52,864 nucleotides of DNA from the NCBI GenBank assembly GCA_018268135.1, contig JAFDXD010000112.1, positions 1-52,864 on the forward strand. The letters are read 5' to 3'. Positions 34,001 through 42,415 of the stretch are shown one piece after another (within the stretch, counting starts at the first letter, position 1; each line of letters opens with the position of its first letter). Below the pieces are notes generated by a model. That model made no database searches and was not told the origin of the DNA. It saw only the letters and a program-made list of their open reading frames with translations. This DNA is from Bacteroidota bacterium. Lineage in GTDB: Bacteria > Bacteroidota > Bacteroidia > Chitinophagales > Chitinophagaceae. A program made the translations under genes and the position numbers.

Positions 34001-36001
34001 AGGGTTTATTGATTGCATTGCCTGAAAGGCTTGTAAGATTCCGTATCCACTATTAATATCGTAACCTGAACCTTCAATATCAAGTGCAGTAGATGTTAAT
34101 GCAGTTCTTATTTGAGCAGGAGTAAGTGAAGGTTTAGCTGATTTTAATAAGGCTGCTATTGCACCGGCATGAGGCGCAGCCGCAGAAGTACCATAAAAAG
34201 GATTTAAACCGCTTGATGCGGGTAAAGTAGTTACTACACCATCTGCTGCTGTAATATCGGGTTTTTGGCGGGTAGTACCTCCGTTGGTACCAAACAGGAA
34301 ATTGCCTGGGGTAACAGGAGTACCGTCTGGATTATAAAATACTTTTCTGGGGCCATCGGAGCTAAAATACTCAACCCTGTTGGTAGATACATAGGGGCCG
34401 GGGAATGGACCGGGAAAAGTACCGTCTGCAGAGCCTGCAGCAGGAGTAGCCGCTACACAAAATGCATCTATACAAGATGCATGGCCATGCGTTTGGCCGG
34501 TAGTTGCCAAGGTAAGCCTTCCCCTATTGGTATTGATACTGATTGCCCTTACCTGTGCCGATGCTGCTTTAAATACTACTAATCTATCACCAGAAACTAA
34601 AGCGGGCACATTTATTTGTTCGTAAGGTGCTCCAGAACCGTTTTGAACAGTAGTAGAAGCAGCCTTTACAGTGCCTGAAGCACTTACAAGAAATAAATCA
34701 TAATCATTTGAAGAGCTTCCGGTTTTATCTGACCATGCTAAAGTATAAAGTTGGCTACCAGCAACAGTAATAATATCTCCATTCAAAGGGCTGCTAATGG
34801 TACCAAAGTTATGGATGGTACCTACTTTAGAGCCACCGGTAAATGGTAGTGAACCAGCATCATTAAAATCGCCTTCCCATACACCTGCACTGCCGCGGAG
34901 TACTGAACCGGAGTTAGCTGCTGAAGAAAAATAAAGGCATCCATTTGCTGTAACATTATTTACTGCCTGTGCAACAGTACCATCTTCAAATACGGGCTCA
35001 TTAAAATATGAAAGGTCATCTATTATAATATCGCAATGGTAAGTATTTCGTAATTGTATAATATTATTTGCAAAGTTGCCAGGGCCTCCATTACCTGTTG
35101 CAAAAAACAATTGAGCTTTGGGCGCAAGATCATGTACAATCTGAAGCATTGCTCTTCCTTCGTCGTTGGTGCCACCTTCCTGCACTACTGTAACCGGAGT
35201 AGTATTTCCAAATGGGTTACCCACACCAGGCAAATCGCCATTTAATACATCTTGTGCAGCCCCATTCCTGTTATCATAACTATCAGACAGTACCCCTACT
35301 TTTATCCCTTCTCCTGAATACCCGTAAATATTTCTAACATCAGAAGTTCTATGCGTAAGGTCGCCTTGCGAAGTAACAGTACCTATTAAGGTTGTTTTTA
35401 AATTCTTTTGATTCTTTAAATAGTTATTTAATTTTTCTTTTACTCTTTCAGCCCTTTGCTCAAATGAAAGAGAGCTTTTAGCAGCATTACTATTTACAGT
35501 AGGAAAATTAAAAAAATTGGTTGTTGTAACCGGTAGGTCTTTAAAGCCGGTACCCACAGTTTCATAAGGCGCTGCAGGAGAAATGCTGATGACATCACTA
35601 TTAGCTGCAAGGGTTTCTACTTTAGATAAATTTATTTTTGCCCGAATACTTTTATACTGAGAAAATGAATTTTCTACCACGCCGCCCAGGCTAATTATTT
35701 TATTGAGTAAGTCTTTACTTACATTACAATAAATATCAACTTCTACGTTTGATTGTGCATCTGCATTTACATTGGCAGGCAACAAATCAACGCCTGCAAC
35801 CATCTTCTCCCCTCGCTTTTCTTTCACAGCCTGCAAAAGTCGGGAGTCCATCTTTTTTTGTGCAGGGGTACGAGAAGCTTTTTCATTTAATAAAAGTTGA
35901 ATTTGATCCAACGTGGTTCTATTTTGAGCAAATAAAGCATCAAATGAACACAGCAATAAAACCATTACAAGAGCAACGGAAATATAAATTTTAAATCTCA
36001 T
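31076..36001 (-). CDS. Giant T9SS-exported subtilase-like serine protease with HYR and Ig-like repeats
   Basis: 1641 residues with signal peptide (ISVALVMVLLLCSFDALFAQ) and a prodomain to about residue 225. The peptidase domain shows Asp240 (KVGVLSDSYDN) and Ser606 (YGTSAAAPHAG). Where classical subtilisins have HGT, this has NDEGRAMLQIVHD with Glu281, and DIIIDDLSYF supplies Asp328/329, features of a subtilase/sedolisin-like subgroup. Downstream come a PPC-like domain, a putative Ig domain (GTIGTPYSQVFTATGGSGSY), an invasin-like Ig domain and three HYR-like modules (with CPADITKN and CPANINT). An Ig domain follows and a type A T9SS sorting domain (VYPNPTTDGKFQV ... GVYMIEV ... LASGKLVKN). 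Predicted secreted or surface-attached protease; substrate unknown. Monocistronic. Confidence 0.88.
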   Translation of the reverse strand: MRFKIYISVALVMVLLLCSFDALFAQNRTTLDQIQLLLNEKASRTPAQKKMDSRLLQAVKEKRGEKMVAGVDLLPANVNADAQSNVEVDIYCNVSKDLLNKIISLGGVVENSFSQYKSIRAKINLSKVETLAANSDVISISPAAPYETVGTGFKDLPVTTTNFFNFPTVNSNAAKSSLSFEQRAERVKEKLNNYLKNQKNLKTTLIGTVTSQGDLTHRTSDVRNIYGYSGEGIKVGVLSDSYDNRNGAAQDVLNGDLPGVGNPFGNTTPVTVVQEGGTNDEGRAMLQIVHDLAPKAQLFFATGNGGPGNFANNIIQLRNTYHCDIIIDDLSYFNEPVFEDGTVAQAVNNVTANGCLYFSSAANSGSVLRGSAGVWEGDFNDAGSLPFTGGSKVGTIHNFGTISSPLNGDIITVAGSQLYTLAWSDKTGSSSNDYDLFLVSASGTVKAASTTVQNGSGAPYEQINVPALVSGDRLVVFKAASAQVRAISINTNRGRLTLATTGQTHGHASCIDAFCVAATPAAGSADGTFPGPFPGPYVSTNRVEYFSSDGPRKVFYNPDGTPVTPGNFLFGTNGGTTRQKPDITAADGVVTTLPASSGLNPFYGTSAAAPHAGAIAALLKSAKPSLTPAQIRTALTSTALDIEGSGYDINSGYGILQAFQAMQSINPTLISNINLGTVTATEGSFGNGNGAVEPGELGKLDVQLLNPSLATATSVTATISTTTPGITITQPNATYGNIASNGNAMNNVPYLFGVSPTIACGSLINFKITVTFGGGGNSPMDFLFTVRVGKQVAPITSTIGATPPTGVGYTATSGQMGSGRIARADPASTCAANKPYPGLTGSGNRQYDAYTFTNANATAQCITVTMNTTVTGALYIVAYNNNGFVPTSPGTNYLADAGLGQSGPTETMAFNVPAGQSYTVVVHDINVLPASGLTYTLNVSQSNCSAPPVCTPITVAPATIPPGTIGTPYSQVFTATGGSGSYNFNLTGTLPTGLSFAGSTLSGTPTQSGSFPITVNAVDAAGCTTGTMNYTLQINVVVGPPAAITAVAGTPQTALPNTAFANLLKAKVTDASSIPVSGATVTFTAPASGASGTFPGPAATATAVTDANGIATAPTFTANANLGSYNVVATVTGVATGANFALTNANAPCVITCPSNITVNATAGQCGALVTYPAPTSTGTCGAITSSPASGSFFPVGTTTVNVSSGSSTCSFTVTVKDAEPPVISCPADITKNTDPNLCSAVVNFNLPTATDNCSGVVTVTSVPASGSVFAKGTTPVTVTAKDAAGNTSTCTFNVIVKDVQAPVITCPANINTTSTIGACTAVVNFTVNATDNCPGVTVTSVPASGSTFASGTTTVTSTAKDAAGNTSTCSFTVTVTDGQVPVISQQPVNTSVCVGQNAVFSVTATNAVTYQWQVNANGSWVNVPSSNSATLTIPNVTNNMNFNQYRVLINGICTNIVSNAAVLNTRPSPVVVLTASPFTSINPGTSSVLFSTVSPVGNYSYVYKKDGVVVPSFTTAVVPLSVDGLGTYQVKVTDLTTQCSGTSNLVKVKDSASSNLFVYPNPTTDGKFQVRYYNAGGVSTSRTMNVFDARGEIIFTKQYQSSAIYQKMDVNISNLSSGVYMIEVRDASGTRLASGKLVKN

Positions 36002-36095
36002 AAGTAAAAAGTTAGTAATGATAAATTTATTTTTGAAAAAAGCAGGTATCTTATTAGGGTTTAAAAGTAATTATTAAATTGATATTTACTAAAAC

Positions 36096-36941
36096 TTATT
36101 TAAAATATTTTAGAAGAAAGTCTTTCATTTCCTGCCACGAAGCTGAATCTGCTGCAGCATTATAGGCAATAGGAATATTAAATTTTTTGCCCAACTCAGT
36201 TGCCTGCGGATTGGTAAAGGCATGTGTGGCTCCGGGATAGGCCTTAAAACTGTAATCTGCGCCTATTGAATCTAATTGTTTTTTAAATTTTGCAACTTCA
36301 TCTGGTTTTACAAACTGGTCATCATTGCCATGGCAAATTAAAATGGGTGATTTTAATAAACCTTTTACTGCAGGCGCTCCTAATAATATGCCATGAAAAC
36401 TCACTACTGCTTTAAAATTTTCGCCGAGTTTGGCTTCATTTAAAACCTGATTACCACCAAAACAATAACCAATAGCCGCAATTTTTGAAGTATCTGCTTC
36501 AGGATAGGTTTTTACTTTTGCTAAGGCAGCATCAATACGGCCTTTGCCAAGGCTAAAATCTTTATAAAATGGGTCAGACATTTTTTGTGCTGTACCGGGG
36601 TCTTCTGCAATAGCCCCATTGCCATACATATCTGCCACCATAGCAAAATAACCCAAAGAAGCTAACTTATCTGCCCTCGATTTAATATAATCAGTAACAC
36701 CCCACCACTCAGGTATTACTAACACTACCGGCCTGGGCGATGTACCGGTAGAATCAAAAGCAATATAGCCGTTTAGTGAAAGATTGCCTTCTGCATAAGT
36801 TACTGGCATTTTTTTAATGTGGCTTTCAGAATTAGAAAGTGTATCCATGGAAGATATTTTTTTTGTAGATGCATTGTTATTGCAAGAGAGCATGCATAAA
36901 TAGGCAATTGAAACAAATAAAAAAACGAATATATTTTTCAT
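36096..36941 (-). CDS. Dienelactone hydrolase-family lipoprotein
   Basis: 281 residues of the alpha/beta-hydrolase dienelactone hydrolase family. The N-terminus is a lipoprotein signal (FVFLFVSIAYLCMLSC), so the enzyme is lipid-anchored outside the cytoplasm, unlike cytoplasmic DLH. The nucleophile is Cys in AAIGYCFGGNQ (about residue 172); the acid is in ICHGNDDQFV and the His in YPGATHAFTNP. VIPEWWGVTDY is the typical oxyanion region. Substrate unknown; an esterase or lactonase acting in the envelope is plausible. Last gene of a three-gene run after the barrel protein and DUF4268 gene (27-base gap). Confidence 0.88.
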   Translation of the reverse strand: MKNIFVFLFVSIAYLCMLSCNNNASTKKISSMDTLSNSESHIKKMPVTYAEGNLSLNGYIAFDSTGTSPRPVVLVIPEWWGVTDYIKSRADKLASLGYFAMVADMYGNGAIAEDPGTAQKMSDPFYKDFSLGKGRIDAALAKVKTYPEADTSKIAAIGYCFGGNQVLNEAKLGENFKAVVSFHGILLGAPAVKGLLKSPILICHGNDDQFVKPDEVAKFKKQLDSIGADYSFKAYPGATHAFTNPQATELGKKFNIPIAYNAAADSASWQEMKDFLLKYFK

Positions 36942-36968
36942 ACTATTTAAAATTATTTTACAAAATAG

Positions 36969-37430
36969 TTATTGGGTTTGCATTTCAAAAATTTCTTTGT
37001 AATCTGTCCAGAAGTTATCAAAAGCAATTGCATTTTCTTTAAAGAACGAAATTAAAGCAGGCCAGTCTGCTTTATTAAAGATATTTAAATTTTCTTTAAT
37101 TAAATAAATACAGGAAAGAGGTTTACCATGTTCATCAATAGTATTTTGCATCCAGGTATATTCATCTTTAAAAAAAGAATAAAATTGATTTTTCAAAGCA
37201 TTAAAATGGATATATGTAGAAGCTCTCTTCTCTTCATCGCCTCTTATTTCAATTCTTACGATGGCCTCTTTATTAACGGCATCCATTTTAAAACGAATGT
37301 TTTTAATCCCCGTTTTATAATTGATCCAGTTTATTTTATTGCCCGATGCAGATGGTATGGGTAAAAGATATTGCCCAAGTGTTGTCCAGAATTGTTGCCT
37401 TATAGCCGAGGCTTCCTGCTTAGTGTACAT
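36969..37430 (-). CDS. DUF4268 family protein
   Basis: 153 residues, no signal peptide, so cytoplasmic. The sequence matches the DUF4268 pattern: QFWTTLGQYLLPIP, GNKINWINYKTGIKNIRFKM, VRIEIRGDEE and KADWPALISFFKENAIAFD. Related domains occur next to restriction-like nucleases, where they may share a fold, but this stand-alone form has no catalytic motif I can point to. It begins eight bases after the upstream barrel gene stop, so it is cotranscribed with it, an association I cannot explain functionally. Confidence 0.8.
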   Translation of the reverse strand: MYTKQEASAIRQQFWTTLGQYLLPIPSASGNKINWINYKTGIKNIRFKMDAVNKEAIVRIEIRGDEEKRASTYIHFNALKNQFYSFFKDEYTWMQNTIDEHGKPLSCIYLIKENLNIFNKADWPALISFFKENAIAFDNFWTDYKEIFEMQTQ

Positions 37431-37438
37431 GCCAAATA

Positions 37439-39268
37439 TTAATTTGCTAATACAAAATCGGGCTTTCGTATAAAGGTACTATTATATTTAAATCTCAAAT
37501 TTGTACTTATTTCTACTTTCCAATTTTTCATACCGTTATAAGAAGTTCGGGGAAAATAAAACCCACGAAGTTCTACCGTGCCGAAAATAAGGTTTTCATT
37601 ACGGGTTCTGATACCACCTCCAATAGCAGTGTAGCCATTGGTTTTATCAAAGCTTTCGCCAATTGGTTTTAAAAAACTTACATCAGAAAATACAAAAGGA
37701 GCTAATCTAAAACCGGCAATTTTTTGTAAATTATAAAATACAGATTCAAATTTAAAAGTACCCCTGAAATCGGCATGAATGGTTCCATTATTAAAGTAAG
37801 GCAAGCCAAAATCACTTTCCAAAAAAAGAGGCTCATTTAATATGGGATTAAACTGCCTGGTAAACGAAGCGGATAAAAAATTGCGGTTGCGCCAATAGCT
37901 TCCCATTTTACGCAATCCTGTAAAATGATCTATATTGACAAGCACATCTACATCTTCCAGTTTTTTACTATTTACGTAGCCACCGCTTCGCAAAGTATAA
38001 CTTGTAAAAATGCCTTTTTTAGAATATCGGGTTGCATCAAAATCTACACCGTAATAAGCTCTTCGTTTGCCTTGCTTATTTGTATATCCACCGGTAATAG
38101 ACGCATTTAAACCCTGGGGCACATCTTCATTTCGCCCAAACCCATAAATAAAATTGGTTTGATAAAAATTCTGACGGTAAAGGCTATACGAAAGCAAAAG
38201 GCCATTTAAATTGGCATAATTATAATTATAGTTGTTTATATACAGTGACGGAATTTTATAAAAATTATTGTAAAAACTTCTAAAAGATACAAAATGCCTA
38301 AGCCTGTTACCATCATCTTTTTCTTTTTTATTAAGAGCGCCAATATTGTAACCTGCCCAAATATCACTGCTAAAAAAACGGTACCTGTATTTTGAGAAGT
38401 AAGAGGTATCGAAATAAGCATTTGAAGTATTATGATAGGAAAGTGTAAGAGCTGCCACCCATTGTGTGTAGCGGCTTACAAGAGGTTTTTCAAAAGTTGT
38501 ATAAATCTGATTTTCTTCATTTCTTCCCGTAAAAATTTCATTATTGAATGTAGAGAACCCCGTGGTCCAGTTAAAGAATGAGCCTTTTAAATTTCGTTTA
38601 ATAAACTCTCCTCCCCAACCAAACCCCGGAGACCTATGCCTGTCATACAGCATACTTGCCGATAATTTGTTTCCACTACCATGCAGGTTTTCTTCTTTTG
38701 CCAAAATGGAGCCCCTGCTTGCGCTATTGATATTTACAGAGCCTCCAATAGAAAACACATCACGAGTCAGCACCACTACATCTACAGAGTCGGCAGACCC
38801 AACAGAATTAAAAACTACAATCAATGCATCTTGCAAAAAAGGCTGATCTCTCAAAAAGCGTTCGTTATCGGAAAATAATAATGGCAAAAGTTTATCTCCC
38901 TCTTTGAAAAATAAATTTTTATTAATGAGGTTATTAGTTGAGTTTCGGTGAAAGGCTTTTGCCACTTTCACGGTGAAAGAATTTCTTATTTCTGCAGTAT
39001 CATTCATGTTGTGGTTAAACCCTACAGGAGCAATGGTAATTTTCCTTATTATTTTCCCTTTAAACTCCTTGAACTTATTTACGATTTTTATTGGCTCTAC
39101 ATCATTTTCGTGAGAAATACTTTTTCCTAACTTTCCGAGCAGGCCTTTTTTTCTGGCTAAAAAAAATACAGAAGTGTCTTTAGGTTGCTGAGCATAACCC
39201 GGGGTAATAAATGCAAATAAGAGTAGCAGAAAGAAAAGGAAAGTAAATGTTGGTCTCATCAGATGCAT
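37439..39268 (-). CDS. Outer-membrane beta-barrel protein (BamA/TamA-like), function unknown
   Basis: About 609 residues from the ATG at 39268 (MHLMRPTFTF; an ATG at 39259 is equally good; a TTG at 39307 is less likely because it precedes the signal peptide by 16 residues). Signal peptide TFLFFLLLLFAFITPGYAQQ. Residues about 60-160 look like a POTRA-type segment (GKIIRKITIAPVGF, then NERFLRDQPFLQDALIVV). The rest is strand-rich, ending NLRFKYNSTFIRKPDFVLAN. The POTRA-plus-barrel plan resembles the Omp85 superfamily, with only one recognizable POTRA. It may insert or export an envelope protein. First gene of a run with DUF4268 and dienelactone hydrolase-like genes. Confidence 0.7.
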   Translation of the reverse strand: MHLMRPTFTFLFFLLLLFAFITPGYAQQPKDTSVFFLARKKGLLGKLGKSISHENDVEPIKIVNKFKEFKGKIIRKITIAPVGFNHNMNDTAEIRNSFTVKVAKAFHRNSTNNLINKNLFFKEGDKLLPLLFSDNERFLRDQPFLQDALIVVFNSVGSADSVDVVVLTRDVFSIGGSVNINSASRGSILAKEENLHGSGNKLSASMLYDRHRSPGFGWGGEFIKRNLKGSFFNWTTGFSTFNNEIFTGRNEENQIYTTFEKPLVSRYTQWVAALTLSYHNTSNAYFDTSYFSKYRYRFFSSDIWAGYNIGALNKKEKDDGNRLRHFVSFRSFYNNFYKIPSLYINNYNYNYANLNGLLLSYSLYRQNFYQTNFIYGFGRNEDVPQGLNASITGGYTNKQGKRRAYYGVDFDATRYSKKGIFTSYTLRSGGYVNSKKLEDVDVLVNIDHFTGLRKMGSYWRNRNFLSASFTRQFNPILNEPLFLESDFGLPYFNNGTIHADFRGTFKFESVFYNLQKIAGFRLAPFVFSDVSFLKPIGESFDKTNGYTAIGGGIRTRNENLIFGTVELRGFYFPRTSYNGMKNWKVEISTNLRFKYNSTFIRKPDFVLAN

Positions 39269-39444
39269 TCTAAAAAAATATGTGTTTATACCATCAAAAT
39301 AAAGCAAACTAAGAGGAATAAATTAAAATAATACCATAAATATTTTTTGTAACAAAAAGCTGTGGCTACATCTCAGTTTTGTTAAATTTTTGGAAATAGT
39401 TATATAAAAGATAAAAGATTTTTTTTCGGTAATTTAAAGCGTCT

Positions 39445-39452
39445 TAACTTTG
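39445..39452 (+). promoter_or_regulatory. -7 promoter box of the 64-residue protein gene
   Basis: TAACTTTG matches TAnnTTTG, 124 bases upstream of the start codon. The 308-base gap (39269-39576) holds this box and a GC-rich stem (TGCCGG 39523-39528 with CCGGCA 39537-39542) in the leader; nothing else was recognized there. Confidence 0.45.
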
Positions 39453-39576
39453 CGGCGCAATTCTGAATTACTGCCTATAATTTATATAAATTTCTCCAGC
39501 TACAGAGTGCCTTTTGCCTGCCTGCCGGTTATTATTCCGGCAAAAAAAACATTGTATAAATATTAAAAACAGAAGT

Positions 39577-39771
39577 ATGAAAACAAGCACTGAAGGCATT
39601 ATTGCCCCACTAAACAAGGAAGAAATGAACGAGCTTTTAAAAGAAACAAAAGAAACCTTAGCTACAGGATCATTTAAAAACACAAATGCCTATTCTTTTG
39701 CAGAGGTAAACATGTGGAAAGTAAGAAAAGCTGCAAGGCATGCAACTGAAATTAGAAGGCGTTTTATTTAA
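39577..39771 (+). CDS. Small basic protein, 64 residues, function unknown
   Basis: Starts at the ATG at 39577 (MKTSTEGIIAPLNKEEMNEL); an earlier in-frame ATG would translate through the leader hairpin and is rejected. The N-terminal half is acidic and helical (NKEEMNELLKETKETLATGS); the C-terminal half is basic (NMWKVRKAARHATEIRRRFI). No signal peptide, Cys or transmembrane segment. From memory, short proteins with a similar beginning and an Arg-rich end occur in Chitinophagaceae, often annotated hypothetical. It has its own promoter box, a leader of about 120 bases and a downstream terminator, which suggests independent and possibly strong expression. Basic tail may bind nucleic acid or lipid; not shown. 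Confidence 0.65.
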   Translation: MKTSTEGIIAPLNKEEMNELLKETKETLATGSFKNTNAYSFAEVNMWKVRKAARHATEIRRRFI

Positions 39772-39777
39772 GTATTG

Positions 39778-39808
39778 ATTCCTCACAGTAATCACATGAG
39801 GAATTTTT
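39778..39808 (+). terminator. Terminator of the 64-residue protein gene
   Basis: ATTCCTCA (39778-39785) pairs with TGAGGAAT (39797-39804), followed by TTTT. Begins seven bases after the stop codon. Confidence 0.75.
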
Positions 39809-39836
39809 GAAAAATTAAAAATCAAAATTTGTTTAT

Positions 39837-39870
39837 AAAACAAGTATGGTGAAACTTCCATGCTTGTTTT
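39837..39870. terminator. Second, bidirectional terminator
   Basis: AAAACAAGTATGG (39837-39849) pairs with CCATGCTTGTTTT (39858-39870) with one T-G wobble. It lies between the convergent small-protein gene and the transporter gene ending at 39883, and can terminate both. Confidence 0.7.
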
Positions 39871-39882
39871 ATTAAAGAGCTG

Positions 39883-40662
39883 CTACTCTTCCTCTTTTCC
39901 CATAGCAGCAAGTTTCATTTTTTTTGCTACATCATGCCCCACATATTTTTCTATGCGATGCTCTACTAAGTAAATTAAAGGAGTGAGTATGATGGCCATG
40001 AATGCTTTGTAAAAATAATTTACAACACCTATTGCCAATATTTGCTGCCAGGAAAACACTCCCAAAAAAGCGATAAATAAAACGATATAGCTATCTACTA
40101 TTTGTGACACCAAAGTAGAGCCTGTAGCTCTGAGCCATACTTTTTTTTCGCCAGTGATTTTTTTTATTTTATGAAAAACAGTTACGTCTACCAATTGGCT
40201 TACAAAGAAGGCAACGAGGCTACCAATAATAATTCTCATTCCCTGGCCAAAGATACCATTGAAGGCATTTTGCATATCGGGTACATTATCTGATGTAGTA
40301 TGGCTTGTAACCCAAAAATCTGCCGGAGGCACTTTGATGGCTATAAAAAACATTAAGAAAGCATAAGAAATAAGGGCAATAGCAATAAATGAAATTCGCC
40401 TTACTATTCTTGGCCCATAAAACTCATTTACAATATCGGTTATTACAAACTCGAGCGGCCACAAAAGCACACCACAGGTAAGGCTGATAGAAATTCCTGT
40501 TTGGCCAAAGATGGTAAAATTAGAAGGATGAAACCCTATTAATTTTTCGAGTGAAAATATTTTAGTACCAATGGTTTCGGCAATAAGCGCATTGGCAACA
40601 AAGAAAGCTGTAAAAATTACAAATAATTTAGTGGGCTTGTCTTTTAAAATATTATTTATCAT
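39883..40662 (-). CDS. Queuosine-precursor transporter (QPTR/YhhQ, VUT family)
   Basis: 259-residue inner-membrane protein with about six hydrophobic segments (for example LFVIFTAFFVANALIAETIG and ISFIAIALISYAFLMFFIA). The family marks are FVITDIVNEFYGPRIVRR and the amphipathic helix LVAFFVSQLVDVTVFHKIKK, plus LVSQIVDSYIVLFIAFLG. Characterized relatives import 7-cyano-7-deazaguanine for queuosine tRNA modification. Queuosine synthesis genes are not in the window, so salvage of preQ0/preQ1 is inferred. It starts two bases after the stop of the 101-residue membrane-protein gene, so the two are cotranscribed. Confidence 0.9.
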   Translation of the reverse strand: MINNILKDKPTKLFVIFTAFFVANALIAETIGTKIFSLEKLIGFHPSNFTIFGQTGISISLTCGVLLWPLEFVITDIVNEFYGPRIVRRISFIAIALISYAFLMFFIAIKVPPADFWVTSHTTSDNVPDMQNAFNGIFGQGMRIIIGSLVAFFVSQLVDVTVFHKIKKITGEKKVWLRATGSTLVSQIVDSYIVLFIAFLGVFSWQQILAIGVVNYFYKAFMAIILTPLIYLVEHRIEKYVGHDVAKKMKLAAMGKEEE

Positions 40663-40664
40663 AT

Positions 40665-40970
40665 TTAAATATGGCTATAAAAAAAATAATATACCTGAAT
40701 AGGAAACATCAGCACATTAAACCAAATAACCCAGCGGGGGGCAAAAATTATTTTTTTGTTTGCAACCCGGTATATGAAGTAGAATAAAAAAATAATATTT
40801 ATAAAAATAGCGCCGTACCCCAATATAACAATGGTACTTTCTAAAGGCTGAAATTTTAAAGCAGGCCCATCATTGCCTTTTGCAATTTGCCCCATCTCTA
40901 CCAGGCGCAGTATGGCAGCAATAATAAAACAAATATTACAAATACATACCAGCCTTGCAAGGAATCGCAT
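40665..40970 (-). CDS. Small membrane protein, function unknown
   Basis: 101 residues with three predicted transmembrane segments: LVCICNICFIIAAILRLV, TIVILGYGAIFINIIFLFYF and VIWFNVLMFPIQVYYFFY. I do not recognize the family. The arrangement with a two-base gap before the queuosine-precursor transporter and a 50-base gap after rseP suggests an rseP-orf-transporter transcript. A role as a transporter partner is possible but unsupported. Confidence 0.75.
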   Translation of the reverse strand: MRFLARLVCICNICFIIAAILRLVEMGQIAKGNDGPALKFQPLESTIVILGYGAIFINIIFLFYFIYRVANKKIIFAPRWVIWFNVLMFPIQVYYFFYSHI

Positions 40971-41020
40971 CTGTACTAAATTTTAAAAAGCGTAGAACCG
41001 CTTATCTTTTTTATTAAAAA

Positions 41021-42415
41021 TTATTTACCACGCCCCCAGCCCAGCCAATCATTTCCATTGGCATAAATCATTAGTGCAAGCAAAATTACAATTCCCACAA
41101 TTTGCGCATACTCTAAAAATTTCTCACTGGGCTTGCGGCCGGTTATCATTTCAATAAGGGTAAATAATACATGGCCTCCATCTAAAGCAGGTATGGGCAG
41201 CAGGTTCATAAAAGCCAGGATAACCGAAAACAAAGCCGTGATATTCCAAAAAGACTCCCAATCCCAGCCATTGCCCGAAAAAATAGAGCCCATTGTTTTA
41301 AATCCTCCTACGCCTTTATAAGCGCCTGTGCTTGGCGAAAAAATTAATTTAAATTGCTCGATGTATTCTTTTAAAGAAGTAATAGCGAGATGGAACCCGG
41401 CAGGGAAAGCGCTAAAGAAATTATAATCTGTATGGATTACTTTTAATACTCCAAGGCTATCGTACTGTGCATTGGTTAAAAACGGAGGGCCAAATTTACC
41501 ATCGCTGTCGGGCACAATTGGTATTAAAATATTTTGCCCGTTTCTTAGAACAGTAAGCTCTACTTTTTGATTTTTTTTGGAATCCATATATGCGGTTACC
41601 TGATCAAAATAGTTGACATCTACTGAATCTACTTTTACAATTTTATCCCAGTATTTCAGCCCCGATTTTTTTGCAATGGAGCTATCTTTTTGGTCGAACT
41701 CACCAATGATAGCAGGCACCCTGGGCAAAAACAATCTTCCTTTCTTTTTCTTTTTTTCAATAAGCTGGCCTATTAGGCTGCGTGGAATAACAATTAAAGT
41801 ATCTTTTCCATTTCTTACAACATCAATATTGCCGCCTCCGCTAAAGAGTATTTTTTTAGGAGCGTCTTCATAATTTTTAATGGAATCATTATTTACAGAT
41901 ACTATTTTATCGCCGTCTCTCAGCCCAATTTCATACATCAAAGAGTCTGTAACCCATATCCCATTTTTTAAAGATTGGTTTGGAATTTTATCCTGCCCCC
42001 ACACCATCAAAATACCTGCATAGATTACAAATGCAAGCAAAATATTTACAGTAACACCACCGAGCATTATTATCAAACGCTGCCAGGCTGGTTTGCTACG
42101 AAACTCCCAGGGTTGTGGTGGTTGCTTCATTTGCTCTTTATCCATGCTCTCATCTATCATGCCTGATATTTTTACATATCCGCCGAGAGGCAGCCAGCCA
42201 ATTCCATACTCAGTTTCGCCTACTTTCTTTTTAAAAATAGAAAACCAGGGATCAAAGAAAAGATAAAATTTTTCTACCCTGCATTTAAACCACTTAGCTG
42301 TAATGTAATGCCCAAACTCGTGAAGGATGACCAGTATTGAAAGTGATAAAATTAATTGTGCTGCTTTTAGGCCAACGCTTGGCCAGTTGATAGCTAAGAT
42401 AGTATCGAGAACCAT
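41021..42415 (-). CDS. rseP: RIP metalloprotease RseP (site-2 protease)
   Basis: 464-residue intramembrane zinc protease that cleaves anti-sigma factors and signal-peptide remnants. The zinc motif HEFGH is in LVILHEFGHYITAKW (first membrane helix, about residues 31-35). The second conserved helix has NLLPIPALDGGHVLF, whose Asp is the third ligand. Between them are periplasmic PDZ-like domains (EIGLRDGDKIVSVNNDS near residue 160 and AKKSGLKYWDKIVKVDSVDV near 255). The substrate anti-sigma factor is not in the window. It is 155 bases downstream of dxr, an arrangement common in Bacteroidota and in many other bacteria. Confidence 0.96.
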   Translation of the reverse strand: MVLDTILAINWPSVGLKAAQLILSLSILVILHEFGHYITAKWFKCRVEKFYLFFDPWFSIFKKKVGETEYGIGWLPLGGYVKISGMIDESMDKEQMKQPPQPWEFRSKPAWQRLIIMLGGVTVNILLAFVIYAGILMVWGQDKIPNQSLKNGIWVTDSLMYEIGLRDGDKIVSVNNDSIKNYEDAPKKILFSGGGNIDVVRNGKDTLIVIPRSLIGQLIEKKKKKGRLFLPRVPAIIGEFDQKDSSIAKKSGLKYWDKIVKVDSVDVNYFDQVTAYMDSKKNQKVELTVLRNGQNILIPIVPDSDGKFGPPFLTNAQYDSLGVLKVIHTDYNFFSAFPAGFHLAITSLKEYIEQFKLIFSPSTGAYKGVGGFKTMGSIFSGNGWDWESFWNITALFSVILAFMNLLPIPALDGGHVLFTLIEMITGRKPSEKFLEYAQIVGIVILLALMIYANGNDWLGWGRGK

